Part shown: positions 8,396-15,992 of the stretch, piece after piece
Position numbering within the stretch: the stretch's first letter is position 1
Layout: each line of letters starts with the position of its first letter
Notes under the pieces: model-generated
The model's input: only the letters and a program-made list of their open reading frames with translations
What the model was told of the DNA's origin: nothing
The model's database searches: none
Translations under genes and position numbers: made by a program
Assembly: GCA_050944455.1 (NCBI GenBank)
Contig: JBMNRC010000013.1
Span: 1-64,000, forward strand
DNA: 64,000 nucleotides
Source of the DNA: Anthropogastromicrobium sp050944455
Lineage (GTDB): Bacteria > Bacillota > Clostridia > Lachnospirales > Lachnospiraceae
Direction: 5' to 3'

Positions 8396-8884
8396 CTCTT
8401 CAATTTTCTGTTTTTCCGCCTTCCTGGCTGACTCTCTTTTCTCCAGAAAGGCCGCAATCGGGCTGCCGATCTTCCGGAAGAAACTCTGGGGAATGATATC
8501 CACCAGCACTACTCCCAGCACGATTGCCACCGCCGACTTGAGAGCCCCGTAGCCGGTGTGCACGGCCATGTTCTGCTCGCCGACCATCAGGTAATAGGTG
8601 GTCCAGTAGATGCCGCCGCCGGGAATCAGGGGAAAGAGGCCTGTGATCATAAAGATCGTCGTCGGACATTTCCAGGCAACCGCCGACAGCCGCGAAAGGC
8701 AGGCCACCAGAACCGTCGCCGCCACGATCGCGAACGTGTTGTTAACGAAAGGCTCCAGCAGCAGGTAAACCACCCAGCCCACCATGCCGATGGCGCCGCA
8801 CATCAGGCAGTAGCGCTTCGGCACGCCGAAGAGAACTGAAAACGCCATCGTCCCGATCAGGGACGCCGAAATCTGCCCGATCAT
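8381..8884 (-). CDS. Threonine/serine exporter, C-terminal half (ThrE_2-type)
   Basis: This 167-residue membrane protein has four or five hydrophobic helices. It includes the family-typical LFGVPKR segment and the FPLIPGGGIYWT segment. It corresponds to the short subunit of split ThrE exporters (PF12821 type). Its ATG at 8884 overlaps the stop of the larger subunit (ATGA), so the two are translationally coupled and must act together. The charged C-terminus (EKRESARKAEKQKIEEAG) is cytoplasmic. The split pair exports Thr/Ser or small peptides in characterised relatives; the substrate here is not shown. Its 3' end is the apparent seed of the adjacent repeat array. Confidence 0.88.
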   Translation of the reverse strand: MIGQISASLIGTMAFSVLFGVPKRYCLMCGAIGMVGWVVYLLLEPFVNNTFAIVAATVLVACLSRLSAVAWKCPTTIFMITGLFPLIPGGGIYWTTYYLMVGEQNMAVHTGYGALKSAVAIVLGVVLVDIIPQSFFRKIGSPIAAFLEKRESARKAEKQKIEEAGSD

Positions 8885-9822
8885 AATGCAGTCCCTCCCA
8901 GCAGGTTGTAGGCGAGAACCGTGACCACGCCGACGCCGATCGCGATGGAAGCGAACACCATCACCGCGTCCAGCATCCGCACGGCCCCGGAGATATAATC
9001 GCCCTCCGCCATGTCGCGGATCCCGTTGATAAAGGGGACTCCCGGAACCAGCGGCATCACGGAGCCGATGATCATCTGATGCAGGTTCTGCCCCGCGCCG
9101 CAGGTGTACAGAAGATAGCACACCGCGGTCACCAGCATGCCGCCCACGATGTTCGTGATCATCTTGGAGCGCTTCGCGGGGCCTGCGCTGAGAACAAAGC
9201 AGTACACGAGAAATCCCGCGCAGAAAGCGCACAGCGCGTCCCGCACCGTTCCGCCGAACAGGATCGCGAAGGCGCCGCTGCCGATTCCGGACGCCAGGAT
9301 CTGAGCCAGGTTGGATTTGCCGGGCAGAGCCTCGATGCGGTCCAGCTCCGCTGACGCTTCGTCGATCGTGTACTTTCCCGCCGCCACCTCTCTCGAAAAC
9401 TGGTTCACAGCAGCCAGCCGGTCAAACCGGCTTCCCTTCACCGGGATGTAGTTCACCGAGGCAAAGGTCTTTTTCTGCCGGTCGCCGACCGAGAGAAAAA
9501 TACCGTTGCTCAGCACGTAGGAATGCTCATAGCTGACGCCGTAATAGCCGCAGATCCGGTCGATGGTCTCCTCAACGCGGCTGATTTCGCCGCCGCTCTC
9601 GACCAGCAGGCTCCCGGCGCGCATCGCGAGGTCCAGGACTTTTCGCTCGAACGGCGCCTCTTCCTGCTGTTCCTGATTCTGCGCCTGTTTCTGCACAGCT
9701 CCATCTGTTTCCCCATTCGGAACTGGGACCTGGCCATCTGTATCTTTCAGCCTTTCCAGCCCTTTCGATTCTTTTGGCTTTTCCGGATCTTCCGGCTTTT
9801 CTGTCTTGTTTGTCTCTGACAT
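8881..9822 (-). CDS. Threonine/serine exporter, N-terminal half (ThrE-type)
   Basis: This 313-residue protein matches the PF06738 part of ThrE. It has the soluble segment AMRAGSLLVESGGEISRVEETIDRI and then five or so transmembrane helices, with PLVPGVPFINGIRDM near residue 260. The first 60 residues are an extra hydrophilic, Lys/Glu/Gln-rich extension that is not typical of the family. The ATG at 9822 has GAGGAT upstream. It is the first gene of the thrE pair. Why an exporter of this type sits inside a glycan locus is not evident from the sequence. Confidence 0.88.
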   Translation of the reverse strand: MSETNKTEKPEDPEKPKESKGLERLKDTDGQVPVPNGETDGAVQKQAQNQEQQEEAPFERKVLDLAMRAGSLLVESGGEISRVEETIDRICGYYGVSYEHSYVLSNGIFLSVGDRQKKTFASVNYIPVKGSRFDRLAAVNQFSREVAAGKYTIDEASAELDRIEALPGKSNLAQILASGIGSGAFAILFGGTVRDALCAFCAGFLVYCFVLSAGPAKRSKMITNIVGGMLVTAVCYLLYTCGAGQNLHQMIIGSVMPLVPGVPFINGIRDMAEGDYISGAVRMLDAVMVFASIAIGVGVVTVLAYNLLGGTAL

Positions 9823-9973
9823 CTCTGATCCTCACAGCCGCGCGATGCATTCCTTCCGGAATGCGCCGCTGCGGCCGGGCAGCACTTACGGACTCCGCCA
9901 TCACCGGCTGACAGCGATACTCCTCGGTACTCCTGTTTTTACTCTGTTATCTCCCGCTGGCTGCCATAATATT

Positions 9974-9989
9974 GCTGCGGCTTCGCAGC
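9974..9989 (-). terminator. Weak stem-loop after the GH28 gene
   Basis: A 6-bp GC stem (GCTGCG/CGCAGC, loop GCTT) lies about 35 nt past the GH28 stop and is followed on the minus strand by AATATTAT rather than a T-run. A second 7-bp stem is at 9847-9864. The 9823-10021 gap shows nothing else. Confidence 0.3.
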
Positions 9990-10021
9990 AGCAGCCGGCT
10001 GATGGTTCAGGCCGATAAGAA

Positions 10022-11431
10022 TTATTCCTGGCTGACGCCGACGTACTCCGGGCGCTTTTCACCCTTCCCCGGCTTCACCTTGTAATTCAGCAGAGTGATT
10101 CTCTCCGCGTCCCGGGCCCACAGGCCGTAAGCCGGAGCGTCCCCGATGGTATCGATCATGTGGGCGTCCGGGTACACGCCGTACATCGGCGGGATCTGCG
10201 AAGCCTCCGTCACGGGTTTCACGGACGCTTTCTGCCCCAGGTTCACATTCTTCAGGACGATATCCGAAACCGCCCTCTCCGGGATCCCCACAAAGTACGA
10301 ACCCCTGGGCCCGTTGCCGCTTCCCGAAATGTTTTCCATCAGGATGTTCCGGACAAAGCTGACGCCCGGCTTCGGATCCTCCGGCTTTACGCGGCCGCGG
10401 CGGTCAATCCGGATGAAGAACGGGCTGGCCGCGCGGACCACGCGGATGTTCTGCGCCAAGACGCGCTCGACGGTTCCGCCGTCCACGCCTTCCCAGGAGA
10501 AAGCGGAGTCCGCGCCGGCGTGCTTGATGTGCTTCATCTCCTCAGAGACTCCGCCGGCCGTGCAGTTCCGCACGAAAATATTCCGGAAATCGCCCTGCGT
10601 GTCCGTCCCGATCTTGATTGCGTTGCACGAAGTCAGGCAGGTGCAGTTCTCCACCAGCACCCGGTTTGTCTCCCTCTGGGAGGCTCCCTTGAAGCAGATC
10701 GAATCGTCGCCGGAGCTGATCCGGCAGTTCCGCACGATCACATTGCGGCATCCGTCCAGGTCGACCCCGTCGTTGTTGTAGTTGCACTGGCTTTCCACAA
10801 TCAGGTTTTCCAGCAGGACGTTCTCGCAGTTCAGGTAGTTTTCGGTCCAGCATGCGGGATTCGTCAGCGTGACTCCGCTCACCTGAACCCCGGAGCAGTC
10901 CAGGATCCGGATAAGGAACGGCCTGCCCGGCGTCGCTCCCGGCGTCTCGCTGCCCGGGAAGTTCTGCTGGGTGCCTTGCCCGTCGAGAACGCCGCCCCCG
11001 CGGATGGCGATGTTCCGGCAGTCTTCCGCGAAAATCAGGGACTGGTTCATTCCCATGTTGGTGTCCTGAACGGTTCTTCTCGCCGCGACGTGTTCCGGAT
11101 AATCCTTAAGGTCCGTGCTCCCCAGGAGGCGCGAGCCTTTCCTGACTTCCAGGCAGATGTCCGATCTGAGCACAATCGTCCCGGTGAGATAGTCCCCGCC
11201 GTCCAGAATGACTCTGCCGCCTCCGTGCTCCGCGGCGTCGTCAACGGCCGCCTGAATGAATTCTGTCGCCTTTCCGCCCCGGTAGCCTTTCTGTTCCGGC
11301 GTGACGGAGTAATCCTTCTCTTCCCAGCCGCGCACTTCAGCCGTCAGTTCTTCCGCCATGCGCAGAAGGTCCTCCCGCAGCGGCTGGCACCACGCCGGTT
11401 CCCTGCCCTGTCTGCCCTGTTGTTCAGCCAT
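10022..11431 (-). CDS. Glycoside hydrolase family 28 (polygalacturonase-like)
   Basis: This 469-residue protein is a right-handed beta-helix pectinase-type enzyme. Diagnostic segments are NNDGVDLDGC (GH28 NTDG region), SGDDSICFKG (catalytic Asp pair) and SCNAIKIGTDTQGDFRN (equivalent of the G-H-G region, here without His). The invariant His-to-Asn change is unusual and may alter activity. No signal peptide is present, so it probably acts in the cytoplasm on imported oligogalacturonides. ATG at 11431 is preferred over an in-frame GTG at 11446 because GGAGGAG lies six bases before it. It lies downstream of the orphan SBP at 11836. Confidence 0.88.
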   Translation of the reverse strand: MAEQQGRQGREPAWCQPLREDLLRMAEELTAEVRGWEEKDYSVTPEQKGYRGGKATEFIQAAVDDAAEHGGGRVILDGGDYLTGTIVLRSDICLEVRKGSRLLGSTDLKDYPEHVAARRTVQDTNMGMNQSLIFAEDCRNIAIRGGGVLDGQGTQQNFPGSETPGATPGRPFLIRILDCSGVQVSGVTLTNPACWTENYLNCENVLLENLIVESQCNYNNDGVDLDGCRNVIVRNCRISSGDDSICFKGASQRETNRVLVENCTCLTSCNAIKIGTDTQGDFRNIFVRNCTAGGVSEEMKHIKHAGADSAFSWEGVDGGTVERVLAQNIRVVRAASPFFIRIDRRGRVKPEDPKPGVSFVRNILMENISGSGNGPRGSYFVGIPERAVSDIVLKNVNLGQKASVKPVTEASQIPPMYGVYPDAHMIDTIGDAPAYGLWARDAERITLLNYKVKPGKGEKRPEYVGVSQE

Positions 11432-11466
11432 CTCAGTCTCCTCCACAAATTCGCTGCTGATATCAT

Positions 11467-11553
11467 GGTTTCAGTTTCTGCCGCTGGCCTTTTACTTCAC
11501 ACAGCCGATCGGTTTCAGCTTCTTCCGCTGGTTTTTGGCTTCACACAGCCGAT
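11467..11553. repeat. Two 44-nt direct repeats
   Basis: Two imperfect copies begin at 11467 and 11511, both starting GGTTTCAG and ending CTTCACACAGCCGAT. They lie in the 400-nt gap between the SBP and GH28 genes (11432-11835). The rest of that gap holds only the terminator below. Confidence 0.75.
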
Positions 11554-11773
11554 TTCTGCGATAAGTCAGCCGCCCATCCTGCCGATGATCCCGCCGCAGG
11601 TGTCTTATCGGCGGTCCCTGCGCCGTGACAGCCGATGTTTTTCTGTTATTCCGCAGATCCGTATATTCAAAACGCTCCGCCAGATCTCGGGGATCGGACG
11701 GAGCGCTGTTCTGAAACCTGATATCTTCATTGCGCATTATATCATACGGAGACTGAAATGCCCACAAAGCAAA

Positions 11774-11816
11774 GCAGACGGGCGCCGCTGCCTCTCACCG
11801 CAGGGTACCCGTCTGC
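11774..11816 (-). terminator. Stem-loop after the SBP gene
   Basis: GCAGACGGG (11774-11782) pairs with CCCGTCTGC (11808-11816), with further GC pairing inside. It lies about 20 nt after the stop at 11836. A near-identical hairpin follows the paralogous SBP at 21350. Without a clear T-run it may stabilise the SBP message as much as terminate it. Confidence 0.6.
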
Positions 11817-11835
11817 ATCAGAAATCCTTATTCTG

Positions 11836-13623
11836 TTATTCCTCTGTTGATTCCTCTGATGATTCTTCTGTGCCAAGAACGCTGTCACGCAGTTCCTTCG
11901 CGTTCTCGATATCCTCGAGACGCCACTGCATCAGGTCATCCGCGCCGAGTTCATTGCAGTCCTTGACCATCTGATCCCAGAGGCTCTGGAACTCTTCCTC
12001 GTCCGCCGCATACACCATCTTCCAGCTTGCGTCAACAACCTTGCTCTTGATTGCGCTCATCGTGAGCTTCATCAAGTCGTCCGGCATACTGAGGAAACTG
12101 TTGATGTAATCCAGCGGACTGCTGTTCACTTCGCACTGCTTGTCCGCTGCCAGTTCTTCCCAGCTGTCGTATCCGGTCGTTTCGCTCCACATCTTCTGGA
12201 TGTCGTTCTGAGAGGTAATCGCCAGTTCCTCAGGCCATGCGGTGTGTACGCTTGAAAGTTTCTCGCCGTTCGGACCGACATAGGTCATTTCTACAGCTCC
12301 GGAAACCATCCATGCAGTACTCCACAGATAAGCCTGCTCGCCATCTTCATAATAGTAGTGATCACCGGTATTAGACTTATAGTATTCTTTCGCTTTCTCG
12401 GTCAGCGTGAGCACTCCGTCGTTGATCTCGTACATATCGCCTTCCGGCCCCGCGTTTCCGAGAAGCTGCGCATCCGGGTCCGCCATCATGTCCAGGAACG
12501 CCAGGCAGGCGTCAAGGTTCTCCGTATTGGCGTTGACAACATAGTACGCATCAGTATTGCCAAAAACAGAATCGCCGTAGAGCGTGTTGGTATTCATATA
12601 GTAAATGGTTCCCGGAATCCAGTAAGCGTGATATTGCGGCGCCCAGCCGGGCTGCGTGCCGCCGCCGAACATCCTGGTTTTCTTGCCGGCCGACTGCCGG
12701 TCTGTGTTGATGCTGTCCGGATCCAGGATCCCCGCCTGCATGCAGTCGAAATAGAACTTCAGGCCCTGGTAATACATGCTGTTGTCTTCCAGGATCGAGG
12801 AATAGGTGCCGTTGATCATGTCGGTCTCGAGCAGGTACGGCAGCTGGTTCTCGGTGTATCCGTGCCATCTCATCCAGGTGATGATATTGCCCCAGTACTG
12901 ATCGTCGGAACCCGAGTTCAGAACAGTTCCGTAAATCTTCTGCCCGTTGTCGTCGGTGGGATGAGCTTCCATCATCTGTTTGGCGACGTCAATCAGGTCA
13001 TCATAGCTGTTGATTTCCGGCGTTCCGATCTCCTCGTAGATGACCCAGTTCAGCTTCACCTGGTTGCGGTCAGGATCTCCGTTGATGATGGTTCCGCCAA
13101 CGCCTGTCGGCGTGCAGTAAAGCTTGCCGGTTCCGTTGCTCCGGAACTGTCTGATAAAGTTAAGAGCAGGCATCAGGTCGTGCTCCTCTATGTCGTACTT
13201 TACATGCGGCAGGTTTTCCAGATACGGGTCAAGATCAAGAACCATCCCGGAATCAATCATTACCGACAGGTCTTCCGCGTTTACGAGCATAATATCAGGG
13301 AGGTCGCCGCTGGCCAGGATCGCGTTGGTTTTTTCTTCCGAATAAGCCCAGACATTGATCTCCAGACCTTTGGATTCCCTGAAATAATCTCCGAGATAGC
13401 CTGAAACTGTTCCGCTTGCCAGGTTCGCGCTGTTGCTGTACAGCGAAATAGTTATCGGATTGTCCTTGTGTTCCTCGGCGAAAGCCACGGGGTCAAAGGT
13501 TTCCGTTTCCGCTGCTGCGGTTTCATCCGCCGAAACTGCCTGTAGGCCGGCTCCTCCGGCCATTCCCATTGCTGCTGCCGCTGCGGTCAGCACAGCTGCC
13601 AGACGGTTCAGATTTTTTCTCAT
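11836..13623 (-). CDS. Extracellular solute-binding protein (paralogue 1)
   Basis: This 595-residue SBP belongs to the large LplA-like group. It has a signal peptide (MRKNLNRLAAVLTAAAAAMG) ending at a probable QAVSA/DET signal-peptidase-I site and no cysteine in the signal region. The ATG at 13623 follows GAAGGAGAA. The C-terminus is the acidic TEESSEESTEE. It is a close paralogue of the SBP at 21350-23131, matching almost throughout; differences are concentrated around residues 175-195 and 445-480. It has no permease of its own and probably delivers a related oligosaccharide to the permease pair at 19244-21148. Neighbours GH28 and GH43 suggest a pectin- or xylan-derived ligand. Confidence 0.92.
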   Translation of the reverse strand: MRKNLNRLAAVLTAAAAAMGMAGGAGLQAVSADETAAAETETFDPVAFAEEHKDNPITISLYSNSANLASGTVSGYLGDYFRESKGLEINVWAYSEEKTNAILASGDLPDIMLVNAEDLSVMIDSGMVLDLDPYLENLPHVKYDIEEHDLMPALNFIRQFRSNGTGKLYCTPTGVGGTIINGDPDRNQVKLNWVIYEEIGTPEINSYDDLIDVAKQMMEAHPTDDNGQKIYGTVLNSGSDDQYWGNIITWMRWHGYTENQLPYLLETDMINGTYSSILEDNSMYYQGLKFYFDCMQAGILDPDSINTDRQSAGKKTRMFGGGTQPGWAPQYHAYWIPGTIYYMNTNTLYGDSVFGNTDAYYVVNANTENLDACLAFLDMMADPDAQLLGNAGPEGDMYEINDGVLTLTEKAKEYYKSNTGDHYYYEDGEQAYLWSTAWMVSGAVEMTYVGPNGEKLSSVHTAWPEELAITSQNDIQKMWSETTGYDSWEELAADKQCEVNSSPLDYINSFLSMPDDLMKLTMSAIKSKVVDASWKMVYAADEEEFQSLWDQMVKDCNELGADDLMQWRLEDIENAKELRDSVLGTEESSEESTEE

Positions 13624-13734
13624 AACTTTTCTCCTTCGGGTGCGGCCGGCCTGATGCACCAGGAGGCCGCCTGCGGATGCGCATCTGTGATTTATGATCT
13701 CTTTGATTCTAGGTTAACGCTTTCAGCAGCCAAA

Positions 13735-13784
13735 GTATATATCAATAAGTTCGAAATCTTTCAGTAATTGAGCATTCTGCATTG
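13735..13784 (-). promoter_or_regulatory. Conserved 50-nt promoter block of SBP paralogue 1
   Basis: This block matches 23236-23285 upstream of the second SBP at 48 of 50 positions, while flanking sequence diverges. On the minus strand it ends in a candidate -10 (TATATA) and contains the interrupted palindrome GAAAGATTTC. A weak -35 fits activation by a YesN-type regulator. The rest of 13624-14147 holds no gene apart from the hairpin at 13960. Confidence 0.65.
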
Positions 13785-13959
13785 TTTTCTTTCATGAACG
13801 GCCGCATTTTTAGCAGTATTTTTCTGGAACAGGGGCCCAAGGTACCGAATATCAGTAAAACCTTTTGAGACATTGATCTTCATTGATCTTCTATATCGAA
13901 TTTTATAATTATCGTAAATGACAGCCCTGAACTGGTACCTGAATCATCGAAATAGCAAA

Positions 13960-13997
13960 TGAGCCGAAAGCGACGTATCTTACATCGTCTCGGCTCA
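13960..13997 (-). terminator. Stem-loop between GH43 and SBP genes
   Basis: TGAGCCGA (13960-13967) pairs with TCGGCTCA (13990-13997), and inner GACG/CGTC adds pairs. It is about 150 nt past the GH43 stop and upstream of the SBP promoter block. It has no strong T-run, so the terminator call is tentative. Confidence 0.45.
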
Positions 13998-14147
13998 TTC
14001 ACTCTCCTATGCCGGCAGCGTCAGGATATACAACAGGCGGCTGAAATGTCCAAAAGGCCTGCAGAGGTCCCATGGGCCGCAAAGATGCGCAGAAAGCCTG
14101 CTGTGGCCTTCAATGAAACCCAAGGTAAGAAAGGGCAGATCCTGCGG

Positions 14148-15911
14148 TCATGCCATCAGCCGGAATCCGTGGAATCTGACCTGTCCTTTCCTGCCGCTTT
14201 CCGCCGCGCCGGCGCGCAGTCCAACCATGGTGCCGGTGAAAGCCCGCGGTAAAACGCTTCCGCAGAACATTCCCGCCGGAACCGTGATCTCTTTCTCCCC
14301 GCAGGCAAAGGTATAGCCATCTCTGGTTCCGCGGACGGAAAGGGTGAACCTGTCCCCGGGTTTTCCGGAGAATTCCGCCAGTTCTTTCTCTACCAGAATG
14401 TCATCGACCCTGCGTCTCAGGAAAAGACTGACGGTGCCGTCACTGCCGTCCCCGGATCTCCGGATTCCGAAGAAGCACCAGAACGGATGCGTGTTCCAGA
14501 CAATCACTCCCGCCTCAACACCCGTCTGTCCCGGAGTTTCCGCGTCCGCGGCCATCGTGAAGGCAAAATCCGGCTGCGGGGTGAGAACCATCGCTTCCGC
14601 CCGATCCTCATCGGCATCCGGCGCCGGGGATATGCCGAGCGTTCCGTTTCCGCGCTCATACCAGGTCAGATCAGGATTGCGGACGAAATGCCAGAACGGC
14701 GGCCAGGATTCCGACGAGAAATCATCCGTGTGGAGAATCCTGCATTTCTGGCTTCCGGCATTCTCCGTGGATTCGTCCAGGCCGCTGATTTCTCTGTCTT
14801 TCTGATTTTCGCCGTTTTCCCGGGACGCATTCAGGCCGCTGTCTTCTGCCAGAACCTTTCTGTTCCCGGCAGCCTGCGCCGGATCGTTTGTTTCGGCCGC
14901 GGCTGCTTTTCCGACACTGCCCCCGATAGCTGAACCGCCTTTCTCAGCACCTGGTCCGCTGTTCTCAGCAGCCGATCCGCTACTTTTTTCGCTGCCCGGC
15001 GCTTTCCGGCTGCCTTCAAACCACGCGCTGCCGTCCTCCTCAATTCTGGCTCTGCCGTCACGGACACAGGGCCAGCCTTCCTTCCACCGCACCGGCGTCA
15101 GGCAGGTTTCCCTGCCCAGCTGCGAAAGCGGAAGAACACCGGGCCGTACCGCAAGGTGCACCATCCACCAGTTTCCGTCCGTATCCTCGACGAGATCGCC
15201 ATGGCCGGTGCAGGTCAACTGTTTGGACGTGTCATTTCGGTTGGTGAGGAACGGGTTCCACGGGCAGCTCTCATATGGTCCGAAAAGGCTGCGCGACCGC
15301 GCGGCGGTTTCCATGTGACCCCAGCCGGTGCCGCCTTCCGCGGTGAGAAGATAATACCATTCTCCGATGTGATACAGATGGGGAGCCTCGATCCAGCCTC
15401 CTCCCGTCCCTGACCAGAGAAAGCGGAACGGCTGCAGGATCCGCCCGGTATCCGGGTCGATCCCGGCCGCGACAATTCCCGGCTTCTGTCTTCCCTCCCA
15501 GTCGTTGACGCAGAACCAGCACTTCCCGTCGTCAAAGAGCAGGGAGGGGTCGATTCCTTTCGAAGGAATCCAGACAGCCCCGGTCCAGGGGCCGCGCGGA
15601 TCCCTGGCGTGAATCACCAGATTCCCCTGTTTTTCAATCGTCACCGCGATATAGAAGGTGCGGTTTTCTTCCCTGTACCGGATGGTCGGCGCCCACACGC
15701 CGCCCTCCTCCTTCACCTTCGACAAATCCAGGCCGTTTTCCGAGGTCAGGACATTCCCGATCTGCTCCCACCGGACCAGATCGCGGGAATGCCAGAGCTC
15801 AATCCCCGGATAATACTCAAAGGTGGAAGTTACCAGATAATAATCGTTTCCGACACGGCAGGCGGACGGATCCGGGTGGAACCCCCGGATGATCGGATTC
15901 TGATAACGCAT
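14148..15911 (-). CDS. Glycoside hydrolase family 43 (beta-xylosidase / arabinofuranosidase)
   Basis: This 587-residue enzyme opens with NPIIRGFHPDPSACRVGNDYY. It carries the GH43 catalytic Asp14 (HPDP), the pKa-tuning Asp near 121 (GIDPSLLFDD) and the acid Glu near 175 (WIEAPHLY). The five-bladed propeller spans about 1-290 and a C-terminal beta-sandwich about 390-587. These are joined by a ~90-residue Gly/Ser/Ala/Glu-rich stretch (about 301-389) that is not typical of the family. No signal peptide is present, so it acts in the cytoplasm. ATG 15911 is chosen because it begins the conserved motif and GGAG lies eight bases upstream. It follows GH2 by 81 nt, probably in one operon. Confidence 0.92.
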   Translation of the reverse strand: MRYQNPIIRGFHPDPSACRVGNDYYLVTSTFEYYPGIELWHSRDLVRWEQIGNVLTSENGLDLSKVKEEGGVWAPTIRYREENRTFYIAVTIEKQGNLVIHARDPRGPWTGAVWIPSKGIDPSLLFDDGKCWFCVNDWEGRQKPGIVAAGIDPDTGRILQPFRFLWSGTGGGWIEAPHLYHIGEWYYLLTAEGGTGWGHMETAARSRSLFGPYESCPWNPFLTNRNDTSKQLTCTGHGDLVEDTDGNWWMVHLAVRPGVLPLSQLGRETCLTPVRWKEGWPCVRDGRARIEEDGSAWFEGSRKAPGSEKSSGSAAENSGPGAEKGGSAIGGSVGKAAAAETNDPAQAAGNRKVLAEDSGLNASRENGENQKDREISGLDESTENAGSQKCRILHTDDFSSESWPPFWHFVRNPDLTWYERGNGTLGISPAPDADEDRAEAMVLTPQPDFAFTMAADAETPGQTGVEAGVIVWNTHPFWCFFGIRRSGDGSDGTVSLFLRRRVDDILVEKELAEFSGKPGDRFTLSVRGTRDGYTFACGEKEITVPAGMFCGSVLPRAFTGTMVGLRAGAAESGRKGQVRFHGFRLMA

Positions 15912-15992
15912 TCCTGCTCTCCTTTTTCTTTCTGAATAATCTTTTAGAATAATGACGCTCAAAAGCCTGGGCGGAACGACATGCGCCGCCGG

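Noticed and set aside
8177..8431. A small open frame across the 15-nt array
   Set aside because: The frame stays open because the period is a multiple of three; no ribosome site or conserved sequence is present.
10160..11974. A 604-codon plus-strand frame opposite GH28
   Set aside because: It overlaps the GH28 gene, repeats and the SBP terminator without any domain of its own.
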